A DNA stretch of 64,000 nt from Diaphorobacter sp. HDW4A (GTDB taxonomy: Bacteria; Pseudomonadota; Gammaproteobacteria; Burkholderiales; Burkholderiaceae_C). The position numbers and the translations under genes were made by a program. Under the pieces are notes generated by a model. That model was given only the letters and a program-made list of their open reading frames with translations. It was not told the DNA's origin and made no database searches. Each line of letters opens with the position of its first letter. Position 1 is the stretch's first letter. Of this stretch, positions 27,326 through 35,790 are shown in pieces. The stretch spans positions 5,346,501 to 5,410,500 of the forward strand of contig NZ_CP049910.1 of the NCBI RefSeq assembly GCF_011305995.1, written 5' to 3'.

Positions 27326-28837
27326 ATGGCCGATAGCGCCACCCAGCGTTCGTACACCGCGCCGTGTCCCGGCTGCGGCGCGCCTGTGGAATTCAAGAGC
27401 GCGCAGTCGATCTACGCGGTCTGTCCGTATTGCCAGAGCACCGTGGTGCGCGACGGCGAGGTTCTGAAACGCATCGGCAAGATGGCCGAGGTGTTCGACG
27501 ACTACTCGCCGCTGCAGCTCGGTGCGTCGGGCCAGATGCCGCTCGATGGCAAGAACGTTCCGTTCATGCTGGTGGGCCGCGCGCAATACAAGGGCGAGCA
27601 GGGCAGCTGGAACGAGTGGAATGCGTTTCTGCCCGACGGCAATCTGGCCACGCTCAGCGAGGACAACGGCAACTTCGTATTCACACGCGGCGCGCCACTC
27701 GGGCGCGACGTGCCGACTGCCGATCGCTTTCGCGTCGGCATGACCACGGCGGTGGGTGGCAAGCAGTTCAGCGTCAGCACCAATCTCACGGCGTCGCTTG
27801 TGGCGGCGCAGGGCGAGCTGCCCAAGCTCGCGCCGCTTGGCAAGCCGTTCACCGTGGTCGAGTTGCGCAGCGACGACGGCGAGGTGCTCTCCATCGATTA
27901 CGGCACCGAGCCGCCGCAGATTCAACGCGGCTTCGCAATCAAGCTCGAAGCGCTGCAGATGAAGGGGCTCAAGGACGGCGCAGCAGCCAAGGATGAGAAG
28001 GCGCGCCAGTTCAACTGCCCGAACTGCGGCGCGACGGTGACGGTGGCGCTTGATTCGACCAAGTCGTGCACCTGCCCATCGTGCAAGAGCATCATCGATC
28101 TGACCAACGGCATCGGCGGCGAGATGCGTGCTGCCGCCCAGGAAGAGCCCGTAGAGCCGCTGATCGCGCTCGGCCGCATCGGCGAATTCGAGGGCGCAAA
28201 GTGGCAGGTGGTCGGCTTTCAGCACCGCATGGGCGTGGAGCCTGGCGACGACGAATGGTTCGGCTGGGACGAGTATCTGCTCTACCACCGCAAGCGCGGC
28301 TTCATCTTTTTGGTGGACTCGACCGATGGCTGGAGCCTGGTGCGGCCCACCACGGGCGCGCCCAAGTACAACAAAGGCGCGCAGAGCACCAGCTATCTGG
28401 GCACCAACTACGCGCTGCAGTACAGCTACAACGCCGAGACCAACTACGTGCTTGGCGAGTTCTACTGGCCCGTGCAGCGTGGGCAGAAGACGTTCAACAG
28501 CGACTTCGAGAGCACCAGCGGCAAGGCGATCCTCTCGCGAGAGGAAGGCAAGGGCGAGGTGACCTGGTCGCATGGCGAGCGCATGGATGCTCGTGTGGTG
28601 GCCGAAGCATTCAAGATGACGGACAAGTTCGCCAAGTTCAAGCGCGAGGACGCGACGCCTGCGGTGTCCGCAAGCGGAATTGGGTGCGGCACCGTGATCC
28701 TGATATTGGTGGTGATCTTCGTGATTCTGATCCTGATGAGCACCTGCAGCGGCAGTTCGTCGGGCAGCAGCGGCGGCGGCTATCGCAGCTCGGGTGGGTC
28801 GTATGGTGGATATTCGTCGGGTGGCGGGCACAAGTGA
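27326..28837 (+). CDS. DUF4178 protein with two zinc ribbons and a membrane anchor
   Basis: A 503-residue protein. A zinc ribbon at about 14-37 (CPGCGAPVEF...CPYCQS) precedes a DUF4178 domain (about 60-215). A second zinc ribbon follows at about 229-254 (CPNCGATVTV...CPSCKS), then a second DUF4178 unit (about 280-440, EWFGWDEYLLYHRKRGFIFL). A hydrophobic helix (TVILILVVIFVILILM, about 455-470) leads to a Ser/Gly/Tyr-rich tail ending GGGHK. The protein looks like a tandem duplication. It is probably anchored by its C terminus with the ribbons in the cytoplasm. DUF4178 genes recur with DUF350 and spermidine-synthase-like genes, as here. Biochemical role unknown. Gaps: 106 bases upstream, 45 downstream. 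Confidence 0.87.
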   Translation: MADSATQRSYTAPCPGCGAPVEFKSAQSIYAVCPYCQSTVVRDGEVLKRIGKMAEVFDDYSPLQLGASGQMPLDGKNVPFMLVGRAQYKGEQGSWNEWNAFLPDGNLATLSEDNGNFVFTRGAPLGRDVPTADRFRVGMTTAVGGKQFSVSTNLTASLVAAQGELPKLAPLGKPFTVVELRSDDGEVLSIDYGTEPPQIQRGFAIKLEALQMKGLKDGAAAKDEKARQFNCPNCGATVTVALDSTKSCTCPSCKSIIDLTNGIGGEMRAAAQEEPVEPLIALGRIGEFEGAKWQVVGFQHRMGVEPGDDEWFGWDEYLLYHRKRGFIFLVDSTDGWSLVRPTTGAPKYNKGAQSTSYLGTNYALQYSYNAETNYVLGEFYWPVQRGQKTFNSDFESTSGKAILSREEGKGEVTWSHGERMDARVVAEAFKMTDKFAKFKREDATPAVSASGIGCGTVILILVVIFVILILMSTCSGSSSGSSGGGYRSSGGSYGGYSSGGGHK

Positions 28838-28882
28838 TGTGCGTGTGCCGTGGGCAAGATTTGAGTTCTGGGGAGATTTGAC

Positions 28883-29104
28883 ATGATGTTCTTTGAGTAT
28901 CTGAAGCCAGCGGCGCTGCTGGGATCGCTGGTCTATGCGCTGATGGGTGTGGTGATTTTCTGGGTGAGCTTTGTCATCGTGGACAAGCTCACGCCCTATG
29001 ACCTGTGGGCCGAGATCGTCGAGAAGCACAACAAGGCGCTCGCCATGGTCGTAGCTGCCATGTGTCTCGGCATCTCCATCATCGTCGCTGCTGCTATTCA
29101 TTGA
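28883..29104 (+). CDS. DUF350 small membrane protein (YjfL-like, single unit)
   Basis: A 73-residue integral membrane protein with two predicted helices (LGSLVYALMGVVIFWVSFVI and ALAMVVAAMCLGISIIVAA). The DUF350 hallmark LTPYDLWAEIVEKHNKALA lies between them. Typical YjfL proteins are about 130 residues and carry two such units, so this is a single-unit form that would have to oligomerise. Start: ATG at 28883 after GGGGAG. A copy of the palindromic repeat (29137-29230) follows 33 bases after the stop, inside the gene cluster. Confidence 0.85.
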   Translation: MMFFEYLKPAALLGSLVYALMGVVIFWVSFVIVDKLTPYDLWAEIVEKHNKALAMVVAAMCLGISIIVAAAIH

Positions 29105-29136
29105 TTTTTTGGCTGGGTTCGTTGCTCGTTCGGAGG

Positions 29137-29230
29137 CGCCAATACAGCCCCTCATGCGTTGTTGTCGAAGCCTTGTCGTACGAGAGTACTGTCTGCGGCT
29201 TCACGCCTAGCCTGAGGGGCTGTCTTGGCG
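29137..29230 (+). repeat. Dispersed palindromic repeat, copy 2 of 4
   Basis: A 94-bp imperfect palindrome. The outer arms 29137-29154 and 29213-29230 pair at 17 of 18 positions; the inner part has CGAAGCC / GGCTTC and the tip GTAC-gaga-GTAC. It lies between the DUF350 gene and the spermidine-synthase-like gene, in the 246-base gap of an otherwise compact cluster, and could act as a terminator/attenuator or RNA-processing site there. Confidence 0.85.
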
Positions 29231-29350
29231 TTGGGGTGGGTGATTCGGGCGGCTTGCGCGCTTCGCAGGTCGCTGCGGTTGCTGATTACCTTTCCGTGAT
29301 CGCTTGCATCTCTTTTTCTTCTGTCTTCTCCGCGTGATGTTTTCTCATCA

Positions 29351-30919
29351 ATGACTTCCAGCAGCGATCCCGTCACCATTCCCGAACCAGAAGATTCCAG
29401 CGCGAGCCGTGCGCGGCCGATTGATGTGGCGCTGCTGTCCAGCGTGTTCGTCATCGCGGCTTGCGGGCTGCTCTACGAGCTGGCGGCGGGCGCGCTCGCG
29501 TCGTATGTGCTGGGCGATTCGGTGCTGCAGTTCTCGACCATCATCGGCACCTATCTGTTCGCGATGGGTGTGGGCTCGTGGCTGTCGCGGTATTTTGAGC
29601 GGCAGTTGCCCGCGCACTTTCTGCGCATCGAGTTGATGGTGGCGCTCGTGGGCGGTGCGCTGCCCGCGACGCTGTTTCTCGCCAATGCCTATGTGCCGGG
29701 CGCGTTCCGGGTGCTGCTCTACGGTATGGTGATGCTGGTGGGCACGCTCGTGGGGTTGGAGATTCCGCTGGTGATGCGGATTTTGAAGCGCAATGTGCAG
29801 CTCAAGGACCTCGTCTCGCAGGTGCTCACGTTCGACTATCTCGGCGCGCTCGCGGTGTCGCTGGCGTTTCCGCTGCTGCTCGTGCCGCAGCTCGGGCTGG
29901 TGCGCACGGGGCTGCTGTTCGGCTTCATGAATGCGGCGGTGGCCGTGTGGGCGCTGTGGCTGTTTCGCCATGAGCTGCGGCGCTTCCGCTCGCATGCGCT
30001 GGCTTGCGCACTGGTGATCGCGTCGCTGCTCGCAGGGTTGATCGGTGCGGACCACATCACCAAATTCGCCGAGGACAAGTTCTATCAGGACCGCATCGTG
30101 CTTTCGAGCGCCACGCCGTATCAGCGCATCGTGGTCACGCACGGCAAGCCTGGGTTCAGGCTGTACCTGAACGGCAATCTGCAGTTTGCCGAACGCGATG
30201 AATACCGGTATCACGAAGCCCTCGTGCACCCGGTGATGGCCGCACACGGTGCGCCCAAACGCATCGCGGTGCTCGGCGGCGGCGACGGCATGGCGGTGCG
30301 CGAGGTGCTCAAGTATCCGTCGGTCGAATCGGTGGTGCTGGTGGAGCTCGACCCCGCGATGACGCAGCTTTTCAGCCAGCATCCCATGCTCACCCAGCTC
30401 AACAGCAATGCGCTCAATGATCCGCGCGTGAAGACGATGAACACCGATGCGTTCCAGTGGCTGCAGGCAGGCACCGGCACGTTCGACGTGATCATCGTGG
30501 ACTTTCCCGATCCGACCAATTTCGCCATCGGCAAGCTGTTCACCAACAGTTTCTACGCGCTACTCGACCAGCGTCTGTCGGCCAGCGGTTATGCGGTGAT
30601 CCAGACCACCTCGCCGTTGATCGCGCGCAAGAGTTTCTGGACCGTGGTGGAGACCATCGAGTCCGTAGGCCTCAAGGCCACGCCCTACCACGCCCATGTG
30701 CCGAGTTTCGGCGAATGGGGCTTTGTGATCGCGAGCCGCAGGCCTTGGCGTCTGCCCGAAAAGCTGCCCGAGGGTCTGCGTTTTCTGTCGCTGCAATCGA
30801 CGCCGCTGATGTTCGATTTCCCGCTCGACATGGCACGTGTGCCCGCGCAGGTCAATCGCCTGTCCAATCAGGTGCTGGTACACACCTATGAGCAGGAGTG
30901 GGGGCAGGTGGGCCACTGA
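29351..30919 (+). CDS. Membrane-embedded spermidine-synthase-like aminopropyltransferase
   Basis: A 522-residue protein in two parts. Residues about 25-225 hold six or seven predicted membrane helices (for example LLSSVFVIAACGLLYELAAG). Residues about 235-510 form a SpeE-like Rossmann domain with the SAM-type loop AVLGGGDGMAVREVL, the acidic VLVELDPAM and the catalytic-Asp region VIIVDFPDPT. SpeE transfers aminopropyl from decarboxylated SAM to putrescine; membrane-fused relatives are mostly uncharacterised. Start: ATG at 29351, with a poor ribosome site. No speD is in the window. The next gene, 40 bases on, is an FAD amine-oxidase-like lipoprotein, which strengthens a polyamine theme. Confidence 0.88.
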   Translation: MTSSSDPVTIPEPEDSSASRARPIDVALLSSVFVIAACGLLYELAAGALASYVLGDSVLQFSTIIGTYLFAMGVGSWLSRYFERQLPAHFLRIELMVALVGGALPATLFLANAYVPGAFRVLLYGMVMLVGTLVGLEIPLVMRILKRNVQLKDLVSQVLTFDYLGALAVSLAFPLLLVPQLGLVRTGLLFGFMNAAVAVWALWLFRHELRRFRSHALACALVIASLLAGLIGADHITKFAEDKFYQDRIVLSSATPYQRIVVTHGKPGFRLYLNGNLQFAERDEYRYHEALVHPVMAAHGAPKRIAVLGGGDGMAVREVLKYPSVESVVLVELDPAMTQLFSQHPMLTQLNSNALNDPRVKTMNTDAFQWLQAGTGTFDVIIVDFPDPTNFAIGKLFTNSFYALLDQRLSASGYAVIQTTSPLIARKSFWTVVETIESVGLKATPYHAHVPSFGEWGFVIASRRPWRLPEKLPEGLRFLSLQSTPLMFDFPLDMARVPAQVNRLSNQVLVHTYEQEWGQVGH

Positions 30920-30959
30920 TGAGCATGTGGAATCCGCTTAACGACGGGTGGCAACGCTG

Positions 30960-32675
30960 ATGTCGCCATTCTCTCGCCGCGAGTTCATGCTGTCGGGCGC
31001 GGCGCTGGTCGGCGGCTCGCTGCTGGCCGGATGCGAAGCGCGCGTCAATGAGCTGGAAGGCGGCTTCACCGGCGTGAACATCGATCGCGGCCACGCGCTG
31101 CGGGATCGTTTGAAGCGCGGTGGTGACGCGCTCGCGCCGAGCGTGACGCACCGCGCGGGCGTGGTGATCGCGGGTGGCGGCATCGCGGGGCTGTCTGCGG
31201 CGCGCGCGTTGCGTTTGGCGGGTGTGGACGACTTCGTGCTGCTTGAGCTCGAAGACCGGCCCGGTGGCAACAGCAAGGGCGGCAGCATCAAGGGTATATC
31301 TTGCCCGCTCGGTGCGCATTACCTGCCCGTGCCCGGCGACGATGCCAGCGAGGTGCAGGACTTTCTCGAAGAACTCGGCCTGCGCAAGCGCGTTGCGGGC
31401 CGCTGGCAATACGACGAGATGAGCCTGTGCCACAGCCCGCAGGAGCGTTTGTTTTTCAATGGTCAGTGGCAGGAAGGTCTGCTGCCGATGCAGGAGGTGG
31501 GCGCGGGCACTTTGCAGCAGTACCGGCGCTTTTCCGAACTGGTGGCAGAGCAGTCGCGCGCGGCCGCATTCACCATGCCGACCATGAAAACGTGGATGCG
31601 CCACGGTGGCTTGCCAGCGTCGCATGCGGCGCTCGATGCGATCACCTTCGACGCGTGGCTGGCGACGCACGGCCTTGGTGATCCGCATCTGCACTGGTAT
31701 CTCGACTACGCCTGCCGCGACGACTACGGCGCGAGTGCGGCGCGGGTGTCCGCGTGGTCGGGCATCGCCTATTTTGCAAGCCGCCACGGCTTTCATGCAC
31801 CGAGCGAAGAGCAAATCGGCGAGGACGAGCGCGACGCCGTGCTCACCTGGCCCGAGGGCAATGGCTGGCTGAGCCAGCAGCTCGCCGCGCCGTTGGCCGC
31901 CAAGGGGCCACTGCGCACCGGCCATAGCGTGATTCGCATCGCGCAGACCCGCCATGCGGTGGAGGTCGATGTGCATGTCGCCGAGACGGATCGCATTGAG
32001 CGCTGGGTGGCCGGGCAATGCATCGTGGCGCTGCCGGTGTTTCTTGCTGCGCGCGTGATCCAGTCCGCGCCTGACTTTCTGCAGCAGGCCGCAAAGCGCA
32101 TGCAATGGGCCCCCTGGCTCGTGGCCAACATCCACGTGGATGCGCCGCTCGATGACCGCGCGGGCGCTGCGCCGTCGTGGGACAACGTGCTGTATGCCGA
32201 CGCCGTGCCCGGCGGGCTCGGCTATGTTGACGCCAGCCACCAGCGGCTCGATCCGCGCCCCGCACCCACGGTGCTCAGTTACTACCAGGCGCTCGGCGAC
32301 CTGCCCGACGCTCGCAAGCTGCTGGCCGAGCAGCCCTGGACCTACTGGCGCGACCCGATCATCGCCTCGCTCTCGCAGGCGCACCCGGACCTCGCGCAGC
32401 GCGCCACACGCATGGAAATCACCCGCTACGGGCACGCCATGTCCATCCCCGTGCCGGGCGATCAGGCGCTGCTCGGCCGCATCGGCATGGCGGGAATTCA
32501 AGGCAAGCGACTCGCATTGTCGAATGGCGAGAGGGTGCCACTCACGCCCACACCCGCCAGCGGCCGCCTGAGCTTTGCGCACGCGGATTGGTCGGGCTAT
32601 TCGGTGTTTGAAGAGGCCTTTACGCGCGGCTGGGGCGCGGGTGCGTTGACGGCGATGCAGTTGCGCGGCGCGTGA
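30960..32675 (+). CDS. Tat-exported FAD amine-oxidase-like lipoprotein
   Basis: A 571-residue flavoprotein. The N terminus combines a Tat motif (SRREF) with a lipobox (LLAGC), so the folded enzyme is probably exported with its FAD and anchored by lipid. The FAD-binding motif is VVIAGGGIAGLSAARALRL, followed by LELEDRPGGNS, in the amine-oxidase/phytoene-desaturase style. Later segments include DYACRDDYGASAARVSAW and the C-terminal AHADWSGYSVFEEAFTRG flavin-capping region. Start: ATG at 30960; an in-frame ATG at 30948 would add four residues ahead of the signal. The polyamine-synthase-like gene lies 40 bases upstream. Its substrate may be a polyamine or polyamine-modified molecule; this is inference from context only. 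Confidence 0.85.
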   Translation: MSPFSRREFMLSGAALVGGSLLAGCEARVNELEGGFTGVNIDRGHALRDRLKRGGDALAPSVTHRAGVVIAGGGIAGLSAARALRLAGVDDFVLLELEDRPGGNSKGGSIKGISCPLGAHYLPVPGDDASEVQDFLEELGLRKRVAGRWQYDEMSLCHSPQERLFFNGQWQEGLLPMQEVGAGTLQQYRRFSELVAEQSRAAAFTMPTMKTWMRHGGLPASHAALDAITFDAWLATHGLGDPHLHWYLDYACRDDYGASAARVSAWSGIAYFASRHGFHAPSEEQIGEDERDAVLTWPEGNGWLSQQLAAPLAAKGPLRTGHSVIRIAQTRHAVEVDVHVAETDRIERWVAGQCIVALPVFLAARVIQSAPDFLQQAAKRMQWAPWLVANIHVDAPLDDRAGAAPSWDNVLYADAVPGGLGYVDASHQRLDPRPAPTVLSYYQALGDLPDARKLLAEQPWTYWRDPIIASLSQAHPDLAQRATRMEITRYGHAMSIPVPGDQALLGRIGMAGIQGKRLALSNGERVPLTPTPASGRLSFAHADWSGYSVFEEAFTRGWGAGALTAMQLRGA

Positions 32676-32753
32676 AGCGCCATTGGTGAATATTCACAGG
32701 CTTGTCATGGGCCGCTGGCATCGTTTCGCCCATTCTTTCGGAGAAACATTTCG

Positions 32754-34130
32754 ATGCACCAAACCAAGATCGTCGCCGCCTGTGCCTTGCTGGCCTTGTC
32801 CATCCTCGGCGCAAGCACCACGGCAAATGCTCAGCAACAGCAGCCTCAAGTCTTCAACGCCACGCTCGCCGGTCATGCGGTACTGCCCGCGCAGTCTTTT
32901 GTCGCGTCGCCCAAGGACGCTCCGGCTGATCTGCAGATGAGCGGCAAGTTCACCACCGCCCAGCGCGCCGAGAAGGCGGGCAGCGTGGAGGGCCAGTCCA
33001 ATGGCCGCCCGACCGGCGTGTCGCTGCCCTTCAAGGGCCAGCCGTTGCAGGGCCATTCGGGCATCAAGCGCATGGCCGACGGCTCGTTCTGGATCCTGAC
33101 CGACAACGGCGCGGGCGCCAAGGCGAATTCGCCGGACTTCATGCTTTATCTGAACCACTACAAGGTGGACTTCAAGAGCGGCCAATTCAATCGTCTGAAG
33201 ACCGTTTTCCTGCATGACCCGGACAAGAAGGTGCCGTTTCGCATCGTTCAGGAAGGCACGAAGCAGCGCTACCTGACGGGCGCGGATTTTGATCCCGAGA
33301 GCTTTCAGTTCGCCGGTGGCGCGCTGTGGATCGGTGAGGAGTTTGGTCCGTTTCTGATCAAGGCCGATCTGAACGGCAAGGTGCTCGGCGTGTTCGAGAC
33401 CAAGGTCGACGGCAAGTTGGTGCGCTCGCCCGATGCGCCCGGCATGGTCGCTCCCGGTGCGCCGGACGCGAAGATGGCGGCTTTCCAGGTCAAACGTTCC
33501 AAGGGCTATGAAGGCATGGCCGCGTCCAAGGACGGCAGCAAGCTCTATGCGCTGCTCGAAGGGCCGCTGTGGAACGAGGACGGCAAGGCTTATGAGAGCA
33601 TCGACGGCAAGCAGTATCTGCGCGTGCTGGAGTTCGATGTGAAGTCCGAACAATGGACCGGCCGCCACTGGAAATATCTGCTCGAGGCGAACCACCACGC
33701 GATTGGTGACTTCAACATGATCGACGAGACCACGGGGCTGATCATCGAGCGTGACAACAGCGAGGGAACGGCCGACAAGGCCTGCCCGCAAGGGGAGAAG
33801 CGCAAGGACTGCTTTGACGATGTGGCCAAGTTCAAGCGTGTCTACAAGGTCGAGCTGACCGATGCCAATGCGGGCGGCGAGCTGCGCAAGATCGGCTACA
33901 TCGATCTGCTGAATCTGCAGGACCCGAACAAGCTCGCGAAGAAGCCGCTCACCGATGGCGTGCTGAAGTTCCCGTTCTTCACGATCGAGGATGTGGATGT
34001 GGTCGATGCGAACCACATCGTGGTGGGTAACGACAACAATCTGCCCTACAGCTCGAGCCGCGATCCGAACAAGCAGGATGACAACGAGCTGGTGCTGCTG
34101 GAAGTGGGGGAGTTTCTGCGCGCCAAGTGA
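32754..34130 (+). CDS. Phytase-like esterase (esterase-like activity of phytase family), secreted
   Basis: A 458-residue exported protein. Signal peptide at 1-26 (cleavage after TANA). The mature part is a beta-propeller-type domain of the 'esterase-like activity of phytase' family: GHSGIKRMADGSFWILTDNGAG, ALWIGEEFGPFLI, KGYEGMAASKDGSKLYALLEGP, HHAIGDFNMID and the Ca2+-site-like DVDVVDANHIVVGNDNNLP. These proteins are thought to cleave phosphate or carboxylic esters outside the cytoplasm; direct evidence is thin. Start: ATG at 32754, following CGGAGAAACATTTCG. It lies 78 bases after the FAD lipoprotein, on the same strand, and is closed by a strong terminator. Confidence 0.88.
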   Translation: MHQTKIVAACALLALSILGASTTANAQQQQPQVFNATLAGHAVLPAQSFVASPKDAPADLQMSGKFTTAQRAEKAGSVEGQSNGRPTGVSLPFKGQPLQGHSGIKRMADGSFWILTDNGAGAKANSPDFMLYLNHYKVDFKSGQFNRLKTVFLHDPDKKVPFRIVQEGTKQRYLTGADFDPESFQFAGGALWIGEEFGPFLIKADLNGKVLGVFETKVDGKLVRSPDAPGMVAPGAPDAKMAAFQVKRSKGYEGMAASKDGSKLYALLEGPLWNEDGKAYESIDGKQYLRVLEFDVKSEQWTGRHWKYLLEANHHAIGDFNMIDETTGLIIERDNSEGTADKACPQGEKRKDCFDDVAKFKRVYKVELTDANAGGELRKIGYIDLLNLQDPNKLAKKPLTDGVLKFPFFTIEDVDVVDANHIVVGNDNNLPYSSSRDPNKQDDNELVLLEVGEFLRAK

Positions 34131-34223
34131 TTTTTGTCGGGAGTTGAAAGACAACTCGAAGCCAGCGCTGCAGAGGCGGCAGAGGATCGTGCTGCAGCGT
34201 GCGCAAAGGTAGAGAGCAACTTG

Positions 34224-34258
34224 GCCCCCACAGATCTTTGTTTGTGGGGGCTTTTTTT
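34224..34258 (+). terminator. Rho-independent terminator after the phytase-like gene
   Basis: A 9-bp perfect stem GCCCCCACA / TGTGGGGGC with a 10-base loop, followed by seven T residues. It ends the plus-strand cluster 94 bases past the phytase-like stop. Confidence 0.9.
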
Positions 34259-34281
34259 GGTTGGATTTTTTGGTTTGGTTT

Positions 34282-34420
34282 TTGGGTTGTACGCCGCCTT
34301 TGGCGGCGAAGGTTAATCGTTTGTGGGCGGCAATACAGCCCCTCATGCTTTGTTGTAAAGCCTTGCCGTACAGGTGTACTGCCTGCGGCTTTGCGTCGCG
34401 CCTGAGGGGCTGTCTTGCCG
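34282..34420 (+). repeat. Dispersed palindromic repeat, copy 3 of 4 (extended)
   Basis: The core 34328-34420 pairs 17 of 18 outer positions; the tip is GTAC-aggt-GTAC and the inner stem AAAGCC/GGCTTT. About 45 extra bases on the left (from TTGGGTTGTACG, with GCCGCCTTTGGCGGC) match the left flank of copy 4, so the full unit is about 140 bp. The 415-base gap between the phytase-like and hemerythrin genes holds the terminator, this repeat and, after it, about 125 bases with the hemerythrin promoter. Confidence 0.85.
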
Positions 34421-34545
34421 TTGTGGTGTTTGAATCGAACGCTCGTTTCGCTTCGGTGGCCCGCTGTCTTGGTGCGGGGACCTCTACAATTTGGGGATTG
34501 GGCTGTACATGTTGCGGCAGAAATCACTACAAATTTGGAGACCCC

Positions 34546-35013
34546 ATGACCACGATTGAATGGGAAGATGATCTGCTGCTGGGACATCCGGCGGTGGACG
34601 CTATGCACGAGGAATTCGTCACGGTGGCGCGGGCCGCGCAGTTGGCGAGTGATGAGGCTCTGCCGGATCTGTATGTGCCGCTACTGGCGCATCTGCGCCG
34701 CCATTTCGAGTCGGAGGACCGGATGATGGTGGAGACCGAGTTTCCGCCGCGCCAGTGCCATATGGACGAGCATGCGGCGGTGCTGAAGTCGGCGCTGGAG
34801 GTCGAGGCGGAGCTGGCGGCTGGTAACGTGGCGCTGTGCCGTGATCTGATCGCGGAGCTGGTGAACTGGTTTCCCAAGCACTCGCAGCATCTGGATTCGG
34901 CGCTGGTGCACTGGGTCAACAAGAGCCGTCTGGGCGGCAAGCCGGTGATCATCAAACGCAACATCAGCAGTCTGAAGAGCGAATCGTTGCCAATGTCCGG
35001 CCAAGGCGGTTGA
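34546..35013 (+). CDS. Bacteriohemerythrin
   Basis: A 155-residue, single-domain hemerythrin that binds O2 at a non-haem di-iron site, for oxygen storage, delivery or sensing. All seven canonical ligands are visible with correct spacing: His21, His53 and Glu57 (HFESE), His72 and His76 (CHMDEH), His112 and Asp117 (KHSQHLD). No membrane segment or extra domain is present, so it is cytoplasmic; the last 30 residues are a basic tail. Start: ATG at 34546 after TTGGAGACCCC. The longer frame upstream reads through the repeat and is rejected. A riboflavin synthase gene follows 72 bases downstream. Confidence 0.92.
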   Translation: MTTIEWEDDLLLGHPAVDAMHEEFVTVARAAQLASDEALPDLYVPLLAHLRRHFESEDRMMVETEFPPRQCHMDEHAAVLKSALEVEAELAAGNVALCRDLIAELVNWFPKHSQHLDSALVHWVNKSRLGGKPVIIKRNISSLKSESLPMSGQGG

Positions 35014-35085
35014 CTCCGCAGGGGTGGCAGAATCGAGGCTTCGGCTTGGTCTGAACCTCTTCTTTTCATTTTTCTCTTTTCCCCC

Positions 35086-35790
35086 ATGTTCACCGGTATT
35101 GTTCAAGCCACGGCGGGCATCGCCGCCATCGAAGATCGCGCTGGGCTGCGCACGTTCACGCTCGAGTTTCCCGAAGGTTTCTGCCAGGACCTCGAGATCG
35201 GCGCGAGCGTGGCGACCGATGGCGTATGCCTGACGGTGACCGAGCTGGTTTCGCCCACGCGCGCCAACTTCGACGTGATGCTGCAGAGCCTGAACATCAC
35301 CACGCTCGGCAGCTACGGCCAAGGCGACCGGGTGAACGTAGAGCGCGCGGCCAAGGATGGGGCGGAGATCGGCGGGCATCCGCTGTCGGGCCACATCGAC
35401 TTTCGCGCGACGCTCGCCGAGGTGCGGCATCTGGAGAACAACGTGGTCTGGCGTGTCGCCGTGCCAGAGGAATTTCGCCGTTATGTGTTCGCCAAGGGCT
35501 ACATCGCGATCCACGGCGCGAGCCTGACCGTCGCCGAAGTCAACCGCCAGGAGGGCTGGTTCGAGATCTGGCTGATCCCCGAGACGCTGCGCGCCACGGT
35601 GTTCGCCGCGAAGAAGGCGGGCGATGCGCTCAACATCGAGATCGAGCGCAGCACGCAGGTGGTGGTGGATACCGTGCGCGAGACCGTGCGGGAGAGCCTC
35701 GGCAAACTGCAGCCGGTGCTTGAGGCGATCCTCAAGGAAAAGGGCCTGTCGCTAGAGGATTTCGTGCAGTCGCCCATGCTGCCCAAGTGA
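35086..35790 (+). CDS. ribE: Riboflavin synthase (alpha subunit type)
   Basis: This enzyme dismutates two lumazines to riboflavin. The 234 residues form two lumazine-binding beta-barrels. Key residues are in place: the N-terminal MFTGIV, GASVATDGVCLTVT (with the conserved Ser and Cys), GGHPLSGHIDF (His), GASLTV in barrel two and IPETLRATVF. The style is close to E. coli RibC, with a C-terminal extension of about 20 residues (KLQPVLEAILKEKGLSLEDF). It is not beside other rib genes and no FMN riboswitch is recognisable upstream. It may be the sole riboflavin synthase or a second copy. Start: ATG at 35086, where family homology begins. The GNAT gene overlaps its stop. Confidence 0.9.
   Translation: MFTGIVQATAGIAAIEDRAGLRTFTLEFPEGFCQDLEIGASVATDGVCLTVTELVSPTRANFDVMLQSLNITTLGSYGQGDRVNVERAAKDGAEIGGHPLSGHIDFRATLAEVRHLENNVVWRVAVPEEFRRYVFAKGYIAIHGASLTVAEVNRQEGWFEIWLIPETLRATVFAAKKAGDALNIEIERSTQVVVDTVRETVRESLGKLQPVLEAILKEKGLSLEDFVQSPMLPK

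Noticed and set aside
27236..29155. A 639-codon open frame on the minus strand over the DUF4178 gene
   Set aside because: It is a high-GC shadow of the plus-strand gene: His/Arg/Ala-rich, no domain, and its first codons come from repeat copy 2.
34261..34545. N-terminal extension of the hemerythrin frame
   Set aside because: It reads through the terminator tail and repeat copy 3; the ATG at 34546 has a good ribosome site and starts the domain.
35014..35085. FMN riboswitch before the riboflavin synthase gene
   Set aside because: The 72-base gap is too short and shows none of the conserved RFN blocks.
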